From: Mycobacterium sp. E1747
Lineage (GTDB): Bacteria; Actinomycetota; Actinomycetes; Mycobacteriales; Mycobacteriaceae
Reading direction: 5' to 3'
NCBI RefSeq assembly: GCF_001667775.1
Contig: NZ_LZJI01000072.1
Coordinates: 1 to 56,374 of the forward strand
Length of the DNA stretch: 56,374 nucleotides
In this document: positions 30,446 through 40,167 of the stretch, piece after piece
How positions within the stretch are numbered: position 1 is the stretch's first letter
Layout: each line of letters opens with the position of its first letter
Position numbers and translations under genes: made by a program
The notes under the pieces: generated by a model
The model's database searches: none
What the model saw: the letters and a program-made list of their open reading frames with translations, nothing else
What the model was told of the DNA's origin: nothing

Positions 30446-30549
30446 TGAACCAGGGTATCGGGCGTTAGCCGGACGAGCGCGGCGGCCCGGGTCTGACGTC
30501 ATTCGCTGCGCACGTAACGCGCCGCACCGAGATTGCGAGCGTCGGCGGG

Positions 30550-31995
30550 TCAGCGCAGCGGTTTCGCCGGCTCTGGCGGCGCGACGCCGGCCTGCCCGAC
30601 CCGGTCGCGGTGGGCCGCCTCTCGTACCTTGGTCTGCCGCTCTTCGATCAGTCGCCCTAAGTCTTGGAGCAGCAACGGTTTACGCATCACGAGGTGCTCG
30701 AGGTGCTCACGCTCGATCTGCAGCGCCGTCACCTCGTCCAGCGCGTACGCGCCGGCCAGGTTGGGTTGACGGGTCAGCGCGGTCAGGCCGAGGAACGATC
30801 CCTCGTCGAGGATGCTGGCCGGCACCACCGACCCGTCTTCGGTCGTCGCCGTCAACCGGACGCGGCCGGCGATCAGGAAGGTCATGCCGGAGGACACCTG
30901 ACCGGCGGACTCGATGATTTCGTCGGCACCGTAGCGGACGAGCTTGGCGTACGGCACCAGCGATTGCTGATCGGTGTGACTCAGCCGCAAGGCCGGTGCG
31001 ACCACCGTGCGCAGCGCTTTCTCCACGCGCCGCCTGGTGGAGTAGTTGTCGTCGGCACCGTCCAGCCGCAGACGGGCCCGCCGCGCGGCGTACCACACCC
31101 AGCGCAGGAAGGTGGCTTCGGTGGCTTCCGCGTCGGCGGGCGACATCAGCCTGATCGTGGTGCGGTACTGGGCGCCGCCCAGCGCGACCGTGGTGGGCAA
31201 GACCTCGGGTTTGCGGGCCGGCAGCGCACCCGCGACCCGCGTCAACATGGCGCACACCTTGTCCGGGGAATCGCCGGCGGAGAACTTCGTGGTGATGGCG
31301 CAGTCGTAGGCGCGCAACGGGCGACTCAGGTTCGTGAACGAGGTGCTGGCCAGCATCGAGTTGGGCATGATGCGGATGCCGCTGCCGGTGTCGATGTGGA
31401 CGGACCGCCAGTTCACTTCGACGACGCGGCCCCGCGTCGTACCGGTGTCCAGCCAGTCATTGATCCGGAACGGCTGCTCGAACAGCATGAACAAGCCGGA
31501 AACGACCTGGCCGACGGAGTTCTGCAGCATCAGGCCGATGACGACCGAGGTGATGCCCAGCGCGGTGAACAGGCCGCCGATCCGGACGCCCCAGATGTAG
31601 GAGAGCATCAGCGCCAGGCCCACGCCGATGACTCCGAAGCGGGCGACGTCGATGAAGATGGCGGGCAACCGCTTGCGCCAGCTTTCTGCGGGCGCGCCCT
31701 CGAACACGGTGGCATTCAGCGCGGAGAGCACCAACACCAGCACCAGCAGCCCGAAGACCGTGGTGAGGATGCGCACGGAGCCGTCCCCGGCCGGAATCTG
31801 CGAAGCCTTGACGACCAAGAGCAGCAGCGCACCCAGCGGCAGCAGGTAGTTGCGCAGCAGGCTTATCTGTCTGGCCAGGTGGCTTCTCCGTCGGACCAGC
31901 GCGCGGTGCAACTCGGTGAGCAGGATCAAACAGACCGGGAATCCGACCGCGACCCCGATCGCCCAGTAGAACCACGACGATTCGAACAGGTTCAT
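30550..31995 (-). CDS. MscS-family channel with C-terminal cyclic-nucleotide-binding domain
   Basis: 481 residues, inner membrane. Four hydrophobic helices (about 8-27, 48-64, 75-93, 115-135), then the MscS pore and beta domain ([29 protein letters not shown] near 155-183, NSMLASTSF near 212). The C-terminus from about 330 is a cNMP-binding domain ([21 protein letters not shown], then [13 protein letters not shown] near 405). I do not see the full phosphate-binding cassette of strong cAMP binders, so ligand binding is uncertain. It overlaps the cyclase-like receptor gene by 4 bp, pointing to a joint signalling role. Synteny suggests Rv2434c. Confidence 0.9.
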   Translation of the reverse strand: MNLFESSWFYWAIGVAVGFPVCLILLTELHRALVRRRSHLARQISLLRNYLLPLGALLLLVVKASQIPAGDGSVRILTTVFGLLVLVLVLSALNATVFEGAPAESWRKRLPAIFIDVARFGVIGVGLALMLSYIWGVRIGGLFTALGITSVVIGLMLQNSVGQVVSGLFMLFEQPFRINDWLDTGTTRGRVVEVNWRSVHIDTGSGIRIMPNSMLASTSFTNLSRPLRAYDCAITTKFSAGDSPDKVCAMLTRVAGALPARKPEVLPTTVALGGAQYRTTIRLMSPADAEATEATFLRWVWYAARRARLRLDGADDNYSTRRRVEKALRTVVAPALRLSHTDQQSLVPYAKLVRYGADEIIESAGQVSSGMTFLIAGRVRLTATTEDGSVVPASILDEGSFLGLTALTRQPNLAGAYALDEVTALQIEREHLEHLVMRKPLLLQDLGRLIEERQTKVREAAHRDRVGQAGVAPPEPAKPLR

Positions 31996-34220
31996 GATCG
32001 CTCCGCCAACCGGTAGATCGCCTGGTCGCTACCGCCGACCGAGATGGTGCCGGCAGGAGCGAACTGGCGCACGTCACGCATCGCCTCGTACACCTGCGAT
32101 GTGACGTAAATGCCCGATTGGTCTGAACCGCTTTGCATTTGGTAGGCGAGGCTCACCGCGGCGCCCCACATGTCATAGACGAGCCCCGAGCGGCCGACCA
32201 GCCCGCTGATGACGTTGCCGGTGCTGATCCCCACTCGAAGGCGCAACTCGTGACCGGTTTGGCTGTTGAACCGCTCGATGACGTGCCGCATTTCGAGCGC
32301 GAAGTCAACGCTTCGGTGAATGCTGTCCAGCCGCGGCGTCACCACGCCGCAGCTGGCGAGGTAGCCGTTGTGGAAGGTGCGGATTCGCTCGACGCCGAGA
32401 GATTCGGCGGCCGAGTCGAATTGCCGGAAGAGTTCGTCGATGATGCCCACCAGCTCGTCACCGGATAAGTCGACGGACACCTCGTCGAGTCCGACGATCT
32501 CGGCGAAGATGACGGCCACGTCTTGGTGTTCCTGCGCGATGGTCTCCTGGCCCTCGCGATATCGCTGGACGACGGATTCGGGCATCAGCGCCAGCAACAA
32601 GCGGTCGTTTTCCCGACGCTGTTCGTTGAGCAATTCCTCCTTGATGGCCAGGTTGCGGCTCATCTCGTTGAAAGCCGAAGTCAGCTCGCCGATTTCGTCA
32701 CGCGTCTGCACCGGGATGTTGACCTCGTAGTCACCGGAGCTGATCTTCTGCGTGCCGGCCTGCAGGCGACGGATCGGGCGCAACATCAGCTGTGCCAGCA
32801 CCATCGACGCCACGCAGATGGCGAAGATCATGATCGACACCGCAAGCACGAGCGTTCTGCTGAACCGTCCGAGACGCGCAAAGGCATCGGAGTTGTCGCG
32901 CGTCGCCAGGATCGACCAATGCAGATCGGAATTCGGCACCGTCAGCGGAGCGTAGGCCTCCAGCTCCCTGTTGCCCAGATAGTCGGTGGCGCTGATGACC
33001 CCGGTCTGTCCGTGTTGGGCGGCGCGAAGGCCCGCGGTCGCGACCGGCTGCACCAGCGTCGTGCCACCCAGGCGGATCGCTTCCTCGACCACGTCGGGCG
33101 GGGTCCCGGAGGCGATGGCTTCGCGCCGGTATTCCGCCGGGTCCTCGAGGAAAAGCCTTGAGTCAGAACGCATGAGGTTGTCGGCGCCGGCGAGGTATGT
33201 CTCCGTTGCCGGACCCATGCCGGCGTCCTCCCAGTGCTTGCCGGCGGTCATGATCTTGTTGATCTTGGAGATCGGCAGGGGCAGGGCCATGACGCCGTTG
33301 AATTTGCCGTTCATTCCCACCGGCGACACCACCCACGCCGTGGGAGTGTCGAGTTGCGGCTGGTATGGCTGAAAGTCGGTGATCCAGACGAACTCGAGAT
33401 CGTTGGAGCGCAAGGCTTTTTGATATGCGTCTCGCAGTTGGGATTCGCGGTACGGGCCGGTGAGAATATTGGTGCCGAGGTCTGGCCCCTTGTTCACCGA
33501 AAACACGACGTTGCCCTGCATGTCCAACAGCAGCGCGTCCGGGTATTCGAAGCGGGTGACGATGTCGCGCATGTAGAAGCTGTAGCGGGCGCTGGCCGCC
33601 GACCAAGCGCTGCCGTCGCCGGCGTCCTCCACCTTCCTCGCCTCGGCGATCGAGGGGTACGGCGCGGTGTAGTTGGCCTGAAGGTACTTCTGCGCGTTGG
33701 AACTCGGGAAGATCGCGTTGCGGTCGAGGTCCTCCCCGGTGATGCGCTTGATCGGCTTGATCATGTTGTTGTCGTAGTAATTGACCAGGGCTTGCTGCTG
33801 GGCCGGGGTGATCGTCGCGTTGGACAACTGCGCGAAGCCGTCGGTGAACGCCGTGGTCGCCTCGACGATGCTGAAGCCGCCGCTGTAGACGATCAGGGAA
33901 TTCGTCACCTCCTTGAACAGCGACTGCACCTGCCGCGCCTGGGACTCACGCAGCTCGGTGAGTCGCTCGGATTCGACTTGGCGCAACGCGTTGCGGCCCG
34001 ATGACGCCCCGATGAAGCCGATCACCGCGATCGACAGGATGCTGCTCAACAGCAGCATCAGCAGAAGCTTGGATTGCAGGCCGATCCGGAAGAGCCGACG
34101 ACGGCGAAACTTAGGTCTTTTGCGGGCCTCGCTCGCTTGCGTCACAACCGTTTCGGCCGGGGCGGGCGCCGGTGCGTTCTGGGAAGCCGGTTCAGCGGCT
34201 CGTAGCTCGCTCGATGTCAC
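31992..34220 (-). CDS. Membrane receptor with CACHE-like sensor, HAMP and degenerate class III cyclase domain
   Basis: 742 residues from GTG 34220, which has GAGGAAGGG upstream; a start at 34265 is less likely. Order: cytosolic basic N-terminus, membrane helix (about 47-70), large extracytoplasmic sensor (about 70-450), second helix (about 455-480), HAMP (about 485-535), cyclase domain (about 560-725). The cyclase looks crippled. The first metal Asp is Glu (FAEIVGL), the adenine-reading Lys is Arg and the second metal Asp is Asn (IRTFHNGYL), and the Asn and Arg of the transition-state region are Ser and Gln (AAVSLAYQM). Only the Asp of YDMWG is kept. Synteny suggests Rv2435c. It may be a nucleotide-sensing pseudo-enzyme controlling the overlapped MscS channel. 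Confidence 0.88.
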   Translation of the reverse strand: MTSSELRAAEPASQNAPAPAPAETVVTQASEARKRPKFRRRRLFRIGLQSKLLLMLLLSSILSIAVIGFIGASSGRNALRQVESERLTELRESQARQVQSLFKEVTNSLIVYSGGFSIVEATTAFTDGFAQLSNATITPAQQQALVNYYDNNMIKPIKRITGEDLDRNAIFPSSNAQKYLQANYTAPYPSIAEARKVEDAGDGSAWSAASARYSFYMRDIVTRFEYPDALLLDMQGNVVFSVNKGPDLGTNILTGPYRESQLRDAYQKALRSNDLEFVWITDFQPYQPQLDTPTAWVVSPVGMNGKFNGVMALPLPISKINKIMTAGKHWEDAGMGPATETYLAGADNLMRSDSRLFLEDPAEYRREAIASGTPPDVVEEAIRLGGTTLVQPVATAGLRAAQHGQTGVISATDYLGNRELEAYAPLTVPNSDLHWSILATRDNSDAFARLGRFSRTLVLAVSIMIFAICVASMVLAQLMLRPIRRLQAGTQKISSGDYEVNIPVQTRDEIGELTSAFNEMSRNLAIKEELLNEQRRENDRLLLALMPESVVQRYREGQETIAQEHQDVAVIFAEIVGLDEVSVDLSGDELVGIIDELFRQFDSAAESLGVERIRTFHNGYLASCGVVTPRLDSIHRSVDFALEMRHVIERFNSQTGHELRLRVGISTGNVISGLVGRSGLVYDMWGAAVSLAYQMQSGSDQSGIYVTSQVYEAMRDVRQFAPAGTISVGGSDQAIYRLAERS

Positions 34221-34369
34221 TCGACTTCGCCCTTCCTCGGACAGGCAGCATCGCTCACGCAGCACACTAGCGCGCGCGTCTCAGGATATGGGTGATTGCG
34301 GCAAAGCGTTCAAGGCGAAGAACGCTCGGGCCTTCATCAACCCCACGCAGTGCACCTATTCTTGGCGCT

Positions 34370-35041
34370 ATGAGCGACTCGTGTGGGGACGGCTGCGGCG
34401 CCACCGACGTGGCAACCATCCGGGGTGCAGAGCGCGACGCCGAGTGGATACGGGCGGCGGGCTGGGCGCGGTGGCTCGCGTGGGCGAGCCTCCTCTGGAT
34501 GTGCGCGGAGGGAGCGTTCGGACTGTGGCAGGGGTTTACCGTCGGGTCCATCTCGCTGATCGGGTGGGCGCTCGGTAGTGCGGTCGAGGGCCTGGCGAGC
34601 GTGATCGTCGTGTGGCGATTCACCGGTGACCGGATGCTGTCGGAGACCTCGGAGCGCCGGGCGCAGCGTGGGGTGGCTATCTCGTTCTGGCTCATCGCGC
34701 CCTACATCGCTGTCGAATCGGTCCGGAATCTGCTCACCGGCGCCCGCCCGGGCACGACGGTCATCGGGATCGCCTTGACCGCGGCGGCGCTGGTCTTGAT
34801 GCCGCTACTCGGATGGGCCAAGCGGCGGCTCGGCGGCCGCCTGAACTCACGCGCCACCGCCGGGGAAGGCACCCAAAACTATCTGTGCGCCGCGCAATCC
34901 GCGGCGGTGCTGCTGACGCTCGCCGTCATCGCCTTGTGGCCGGGCGGCTGGTGGCTGGACCCGGCGGTCGGCCTGGTCATCGCCGGCGTCGCGGTCCGCG
35001 AGGGTTTCCAAGCGTGGCGCGGCGAGGACTGCGGGTGTTGA
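34370..35041 (+). CDS. Cation-efflux-like membrane protein with cysteine-rich ends
   Basis: 223 residues from the ATG at 34370. It has about six hydrophobic segments (for example 37-57, 65-86, 106-123, 133-153, 181-198, 204-216), consistent with a reduced cation-diffusion-facilitator-type protein. Both termini are short cysteine motifs (SDSCGDGCG at residues 2-10, and EDCGC at the end), likely metal-binding. It lacks a cytosolic C-terminal domain of classic CDF proteins. Its neighbours are a cyclase-like receptor on the opposite strand and rbsK 64 bp downstream; there is no adjacent ArsR-type regulator. The substrate is unknown; a heavy metal is a reasonable guess. Confidence 0.7.
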   Translation: MSDSCGDGCGATDVATIRGAERDAEWIRAAGWARWLAWASLLWMCAEGAFGLWQGFTVGSISLIGWALGSAVEGLASVIVVWRFTGDRMLSETSERRAQRGVAISFWLIAPYIAVESVRNLLTGARPGTTVIGIALTAAALVLMPLLGWAKRRLGGRLNSRATAGEGTQNYLCAAQSAAVLLTLAVIALWPGGWWLDPAVGLVIAGVAVREGFQAWRGEDCGC

Positions 35042-35105
35042 CACGGCCGCCAAAATTGCTGCACCGCAAACGTTTTAGCCGTTGCTATCGGCTGACGTCG
35101 ACGTA

Positions 35106-35984
35106 ATGGCGCGCGTCTGTGTGGTCGGCAGCGCGAACATGGACCTGTCGCTGCGCGTCGACACTCTGCCCCGCCCCGGCGAGACTGTGCTGGCCTCGTC
35201 GTTGACCTCCGCGCCGGGCGGCAAGGGCGGCAACCAGGCGGTGGCGGCCGCGCGTGCGGGTGCACGGGTGCAATTCGTCGGAGCGGTCGGCGAGGACCCG
35301 GCCGCCGCGCGGTTACGCGCCCACCTGCTGGACAACGGGGTGGAGCTGGAGGGCACCGCCGAAGTGCCCGGGCCGAGCGGCATGGCGATCGTCGTTGTCG
35401 ATGCGAACGCTGAAAACACCATCGTGGTCGCGCCGGGGGCGAACGCGCATCTGACGCTGGACCGCACGGCCGCCCGAACCGCCATCGGCGATTGCGACGT
35501 ATTATTGACGCAATTGGAAATTCCCGTGCAGGCCGCAGCGACCGCGGCACGGCTGGCCCGTTCGGCCGGCGCCGTCGTCATCGTCAACGCCTCACCATCC
35601 GGGCAGGACCCCAGCTCGTTGTCCGAGCTTGCCGCCCTGGCCGATGTGGTCATCGCCAACGAGGCCGAGGCCGACCAATGGCCGTTGCGCCCCGATCACC
35701 TGGTGATCACCCTGGGGGCGCGCGGCGCGCGGTATCTGGGCGTCGACGGCGACTTCGCGGTGCCCGCGCCTGCGGTGGCCGCGGTGGACACCACCGGGGC
35801 GGGGGACGTGTTCGCCGGCGTGCTCGCCGGAAGCTGGCCACCCGATACGGGTTCGCCCGCCGAGCGGCTGCGCGCGTTGCGGCGCGCCTGCGCCGCGGGC
35901 GCGCTGGCGACGCTGGTGACCGGCGCCGGCGACTGCGCACCCGATGCCGAAGCGATCGAGGTGTCGCTCCAATCACTGTCCTGA
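35106..35984 (+). CDS. rbsK: Ribokinase (PfkB family)
   Basis: 292 residues from the ATG at 35106. PfkB signatures: GSANMDLSLRVDTLPRPGET near 8-27, APGGKGGNQAVAAARAGA near 37, and the catalytic DTTGAGDVFAGVLAG near 228 with Asp of GAGD as base. RbsK phosphorylates ribose. No ribose transport genes are next to it; the neighbouring 139-residue membrane protein follows after 100 bp. Synteny matches Rv2436. The sugar specificity of orphan PfkB enzymes is not certain. Confidence 0.9.
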   Translation: MARVCVVGSANMDLSLRVDTLPRPGETVLASSLTSAPGGKGGNQAVAAARAGARVQFVGAVGEDPAAARLRAHLLDNGVELEGTAEVPGPSGMAIVVVDANAENTIVVAPGANAHLTLDRTAARTAIGDCDVLLTQLEIPVQAAATAARLARSAGAVVIVNASPSGQDPSSLSELAALADVVIANEAEADQWPLRPDHLVITLGARGARYLGVDGDFAVPAPAVAAVDTTGAGDVFAGVLAGSWPPDTGSPAERLRALRRACAAGALATLVTGAGDCAPDAEAIEVSLQSLS

Positions 35985-36084
35985 CCTGCGGTTGGCAGCA
36001 GTTGGCAGCGCTTGGCGTCGATCTGGCAGTCGTTCGCGGGCAACGTCGGTGGCGATTGCTATCAGCCATCGAGAAAGGAACCTC

Positions 36085-36492
36085 ATGTCCGCTACCACCA
36101 TTGATCGCACGGGCACCCGGGACGGATTGCTGCGCCTGGCCATGCGCGCCGACGCCGCCATCAGCGGATTGGTCGGTCTGGCCGGCATCCCGCTGGCGGG
36201 CCGGCTCGCCGAGCTCTCGGGCACCACGAAGGCGTTCGAGTACGGGATGGGCGCGTTCTTGATCGGCTACGGCGTGGCCGTGTTCGGGCTCGCCACCCTA
36301 CCGTCGGTGCGCCGCGCCGGCATGGGCGTCATCATCGCCAACCTGCTCTACACGGTGGCCGCCGTCGTGCTGGTGCTCACGGACGTCTTCCCGTTGACCT
36401 CGGCCGGCGTCGCGTTGAACCTGGCGGCCGGGGCCTACACGCTAGTGTTCGCGGAGCTGCAATACCAGGGCTGGCGGCGCGCGAGGGGGTAA
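36085..36492 (+). CDS. Small four-helix membrane protein
   Basis: 135 residues from an ATG with AGAAAGGA 6 nt upstream. It has about four hydrophobic segments (26-42, 54-70, 80-99, 103-125) and short polar loops. I do not recognise a named family beyond a conserved mycobacterial membrane protein. By position it corresponds to the Rv2437 region. Function unknown; it follows rbsK on the same strand. Confidence 0.7.
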   Translation: MSATTIDRTGTRDGLLRLAMRADAAISGLVGLAGIPLAGRLAELSGTTKAFEYGMGAFLIGYGVAVFGLATLPSVRRAGMGVIIANLLYTVAAVVLVLTDVFPLTSAGVALNLAAGAYTLVFAELQYQGWRRARG

Positions 36493-36539
36493 GCCGGGCG
36501 TTCGGGCCCGTCCGGCCGATCCCGGGCGGGCCCTGCGCG

Positions 36540-38582
36540 CTATTCCTCGGGGACCTGGCGGTCGATCTCGTCGAGCCAGATGCGCGCGGACATGTCCGAC
36601 GGGGCGCGCCAATCACCGCGCGGTGACAGCGCGCCGCCGTGCGACACCTTCGGGCCGTTGGGCAACGCCGAACGCTTGAATTGGCTGAACGAGTAGAAGC
36701 GCTGCACGAAGACCCCGAGCCAATGCCGAATCTCCTTCAGCGAGTATGTCGGTCGCTTGTCCTCGGGGAATCCCGGCGGCCAGTTGCCCCGCTCGGGGTC
36801 GCTCCACGCGTGCCACGCCAGAAACGCGATCTTCGAGGGCCGGAACCCGTAGCGCAGCACGTGAAACAGCGAGAAGTCCTGCAGGGCATACGGTCCGACC
36901 TTGTCCTCGCTGCTCTGCAGCTCCTCCTCTTCGCCTTTAGGAACCAGCTCCGGGGAGATCTCGGTGTCCAGCACCGACCGCAGCACGTCGGTGACGTCGG
37001 ATTCAAACTGGCCGGACGAGATCACCCAGCGGATCAGATGCTGGATCAGCGTCTTCGGGACACCGCCGTTGACGTTGTAGTGCGACATCTGGTCGCCGAC
37101 TCCGTAGGTCGACCAACCGAGCCCGATCTCGGAGAGGTCGCCGGTGCCGAGCACGATGCCGCCACGCTGGTTGGCCAGCCGGAAGAGGTAGTCGGTGCGC
37201 AGGCCCGCCTGCACGTTCTCGAAGGTGACGTCGTAAACCTTTTCTCCGCGCCCGAACGGATGGTCCATCTCCTTGAACATCAGCATCGCGGTCTTGGTGA
37301 TGTCGATCTCGGAGAAGGTGACCCCGAGCGCGCGGCACAACTCGATGGCGTTGCGTTTGGTGCGATCGCCCGTGGCAAAGCCCGGCAGCGTGAACGCGAG
37401 AATGTCGCTGCGCGGCCGTTCTTCCCGGTCCATCGCGCGCGCGGCGACGATCAGCGCATGCGTCGAATCCAGGCCGCCGGAGATCCCGATGACGATCTTC
37501 GGGTAGTTCAGCGCGCGCAGCCGCTGCTCGAGACCGGAGACCTGAATGTTGTAGGCCTCGTAGCAATCCTGTTCCAGGCGTTCGCGATTGGCCGGGACGA
37601 ACGGGAAACGCTCGACGTCGCGGCGCAATCCGAGGTCGCCGGCAGGCGGGTCCAGCCGGAAGTCCACGCGCCGGAACGACTCGGCCGCCCCGCGGTGGTG
37701 GCGTCGGTTGTCGTCGAATGTCCCCATGCGCAGGCGTTCTGACCGCAGCAGGTCGAGGTCGACGTCGGCGACGCTGCGTCGCTCCCCCTTCGGGAAGCGC
37801 TCGGACGAGGCCAGCAGTTCGCCGTTCTCCCACACCATGGTCTGGCCGTCCCAGGCGAGGTCGGTGGTCGACTCGCCCTCGCCCGCGGCGGCATAGACGT
37901 AGGCGGCCAGGCAGCGCGCCGACGCCGAGCGGGCCAGCAGGCAGCGGTCCTCGGAGCGGCCGATCGTGATGGGACTGCCGGAAAGGTTGGCCAGCACCGT
38001 CGCGCCGGCCAGCGCCGCTTCCGCGCTGGGCGGGATCGGCACGAACATGTCCTCACAGATTTCGACATGCAGAACGAAGCCGGGGATGTCGGAGGCGGCG
38101 AACAGCAGGTCGGGGCCGAACGGGACGTCGGTGTCACAGATCCGGATGGTGCCGCGCTCGTCATCTCCAGGCGCGATCTGGCGGCGCTCGTAGAACTCCC
38201 GGTAGGTCGGCAGGTAGGACTTCGGCACCACACCCAGCACGGCGCCACGGTGAATCACCACCGCAGTGTTGTAGATGCGATGCCGGTGGCGCAGCGGGGC
38301 GCCGATAACGAGGATCGGCAGCAGATCGGTCGAGGACGCGACGATGCTCTCAACGGCGGCCGTCACGTCGTCGAGCAAGAGGTCTTGCATCACGATGTCC
38401 TCGATCGAATACCCGGACAACGTGAGCTCCGGGAACACCGCCACCGCGACGCCGTCGTCATGGCACTCGCGCGCCAGCCCCAAGACCGACTCGGCGTTGG
38501 CGGCCGGATCACCGATCGTGGTGTGCTGGGTGCACGCGGCAACCCGGACAAACCCCTGGCTGTAAGCGTTGTAAAAGTCCAT
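36540..38582 (-). CDS. nadE: Glutamine-dependent NAD+ synthetase
   Basis: 680 residues. N-terminal nitrilase-type glutaminase has the full triad Glu52 ([10 protein letters not shown]), Lys121 ([12 protein letters not shown]) and Cys176 (VEICEDMF). The C-terminal amide-transfer domain has the P-loop SGGLDSTHA near 366. It converts deamido-NAD to NAD with glutamine, channelling ammonia between the two sites. Length and spacing match the mycobacterial enzyme. The ATG at 38582 is divergent from a hydrolase with only 59 bp between starts. Downstream are rbsK and the membrane protein, convergent. Confidence 0.97.
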   Translation of the reverse strand: MDFYNAYSQGFVRVAACTQHTTIGDPAANAESVLGLARECHDDGVAVAVFPELTLSGYSIEDIVMQDLLLDDVTAAVESIVASSTDLLPILVIGAPLRHRHRIYNTAVVIHRGAVLGVVPKSYLPTYREFYERRQIAPGDDERGTIRICDTDVPFGPDLLFAASDIPGFVLHVEICEDMFVPIPPSAEAALAGATVLANLSGSPITIGRSEDRCLLARSASARCLAAYVYAAAGEGESTTDLAWDGQTMVWENGELLASSERFPKGERRSVADVDLDLLRSERLRMGTFDDNRRHHRGAAESFRRVDFRLDPPAGDLGLRRDVERFPFVPANRERLEQDCYEAYNIQVSGLEQRLRALNYPKIVIGISGGLDSTHALIVAARAMDREERPRSDILAFTLPGFATGDRTKRNAIELCRALGVTFSEIDITKTAMLMFKEMDHPFGRGEKVYDVTFENVQAGLRTDYLFRLANQRGGIVLGTGDLSEIGLGWSTYGVGDQMSHYNVNGGVPKTLIQHLIRWVISSGQFESDVTDVLRSVLDTEISPELVPKGEEEELQSSEDKVGPYALQDFSLFHVLRYGFRPSKIAFLAWHAWSDPERGNWPPGFPEDKRPTYSLKEIRHWLGVFVQRFYSFSQFKRSALPNGPKVSHGGALSPRGDWRAPSDMSARIWLDEIDRQVPEE

Positions 38583-38641
38583 CGCCCTTCCATTGTCGCC
38601 TGACCGGTGTCAACCTGCGGCCGCCGGGTATCCCCTTCATC

Positions 38642-39181
38642 ATGAGCGATACTGCGGTGGTGGTGGTCGACATGATGAACACCTATCAGCATCCCGATGC
38701 TGAAGAACTAATACCCAATGTCGGCAAGATCATCGACCCGTTGGCCGATTTGGTCCGGCGCGCACGCGAATCCGACGACGTGGACCTGATCTACGTCAAC
38801 GACAACTACGGCGATTTCGCCGCCCAGTTCTCCGACATCGTCGGCTCCGCGCTCGATGGTGCCCGGCCCGATCTGGTGAAGCCGCTCGTGCCGTCCGGAG
38901 ACTGCCGCGTGATGACCAAGGTGCGGCACAGCGCCTTCTATGCAACCGCGCTGGCGTATCTGTTGAACCGGCTGGAGACCAAGCGCCTGGTCATCGCCGG
39001 GCAGGTCACCGAGCAGTGCATCCTCTACACCGCACTCGACGCCTACGTGCGCCACTTTCCCGTCGTCATCCCCACCGACGCCATCGCCGGCATCGACGCC
39101 GGGCTGGCCGAGGCGGCGTGCAAGATGATGGAGAAGAACATGTCGGCGGAGATCACCACCGCCGCGGACTGCCTGGGTTAG
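38642..39181 (+). CDS. Isochorismatase-like cysteine hydrolase
   Basis: 179 residues. The family triad is visible: Asp10 (VVVVDMMN), Lys93 (MTKVRHSAF) and Cys126 (TEQCILYT), with the cis-peptide pair VT just before. Such enzymes hydrolyse nicotinamide, isochorismate, ureidoacrylate or similar amides. The close divergent position with nadE and the downstream Sir2 gene suggest a nicotinamide- or NAD-related amide, but the sequence lacks the obvious PncA metal-binding DxHxxxH set, so a different substrate is possible. No SD of note before the ATG. Confidence 0.8.
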   Translation: MSDTAVVVVDMMNTYQHPDAEELIPNVGKIIDPLADLVRRARESDDVDLIYVNDNYGDFAAQFSDIVGSALDGARPDLVKPLVPSGDCRVMTKVRHSAFYATALAYLLNRLETKRLVIAGQVTEQCILYTALDAYVRHFPVVIPTDAIAGIDAGLAEAACKMMEKNMSAEITTAADCLG

Positions 39182-39318
39182 TCAGCGCGCACCGGCAGGG
39201 GCCGGTAGCGACCGACAGGCGCGTGATCGCCGGCGCGGCGCGCCGGTAGCGCCGCTCGTCGCGGTGACCACTTCTCAAGGGAGACGTCGGATGCTCGGCG
39301 ACCCGTACCCTCGAAGAG

Positions 39319-40167
39319 ATGACCACCCGATGCGCCGAATCGCCGGAGTTGGTCGCGTTGCTGGCCGGTCGCCGGATCGCGGTGCTGACGGGCGCCGGTC
39401 TTTCCACCGACTCCGGCATTCCCGACTACCGCGGGCCCGATTCGCCGCCCAGCAATCCCATGACGATCCGTCAGTTCACCTCGGATCCGGCGTTCCGGCA
39501 GCGTTACTGGGCGCGCAACCACATCGGCTGGCGACACATGGACGACACGCTGCCCAACGCCGGACACCGGGCGTTGGCCGCGCTCGAGCGGGCTTCGGTG
39601 GTGACCGGGTTGATCACCCAGAACGTCGACCTGCTGCACACCAAGGCGGGCAGCGCCAACGTCGTCAACCTGCACGGCACCTACGCGCGGGTGGTCTGCC
39701 TGGGTTGCGGATACACCATGAGCCGCGCCGCGCTGGCCGATCAGCTGGAAGCGCTCAACCCGGGATTCATCGAACGCGCCGAAGCGGTCGGCGGTCTGGC
39801 GGTCGCCCCCGACGCCGACGCCGTGGTCGCCGACACCGCCTCGTTCCGCTATCTCGACTGCCCAAGCTGCGGCGGAATGCTCAAACCGGACATCGTCTAC
39901 TTCGGCGAAAGTGTGACCAAAGCCGTTGTCGATCAAGCATATTCACTGGTGGACGAAGCCGACGCGCTGCTGGTCGCCGGCTCCTCGCTCACGGTGTTCT
40001 CCGGTTACCGGTTCGCGCGCCACGCCGCCGCGCTCGGTACCCCGATCGCCATCATCAACCGCGGCCCTACCCGCGGCGATGACCTGGCCAGCGTCAAGGT
40101 CGACGGCGGCTGCTCCGAGCTGCTGACGTTGCTTGTCGACGAGTTATCGCCGCTCGCAATGCTTTAG
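39319..40167 (+). CDS. Sir2-family NAD-dependent protein deacylase
   Basis: 282 residues. Sir2 signatures: GAGLSTDSGIPDYRG at 25-39, QNVD at 101-104, catalytic His119 in NLHG, zinc cysteines Cys127, Cys130, Cys181, Cys184, and GSSLTVFSG near 219. Likely class II-type by the short GAGLS-PDYRG region and long spacing between the cysteine pairs. It removes acyl groups from lysines using NAD, giving nicotinamide. It sits downstream of an isochorismatase-like hydrolase and nadE, so the three could form an NAD-turnover group. Its 3' end overlaps the convergent P450 gene by 4 bp. Confidence 0.92.
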   Translation: MTTRCAESPELVALLAGRRIAVLTGAGLSTDSGIPDYRGPDSPPSNPMTIRQFTSDPAFRQRYWARNHIGWRHMDDTLPNAGHRALAALERASVVTGLITQNVDLLHTKAGSANVVNLHGTYARVVCLGCGYTMSRAALADQLEALNPGFIERAEAVGGLAVAPDADAVVADTASFRYLDCPSCGGMLKPDIVYFGESVTKAVVDQAYSLVDEADALLVAGSSLTVFSGYRFARHAAALGTPIAIINRGPTRGDDLASVKVDGGCSELLTLLVDELSPLAML

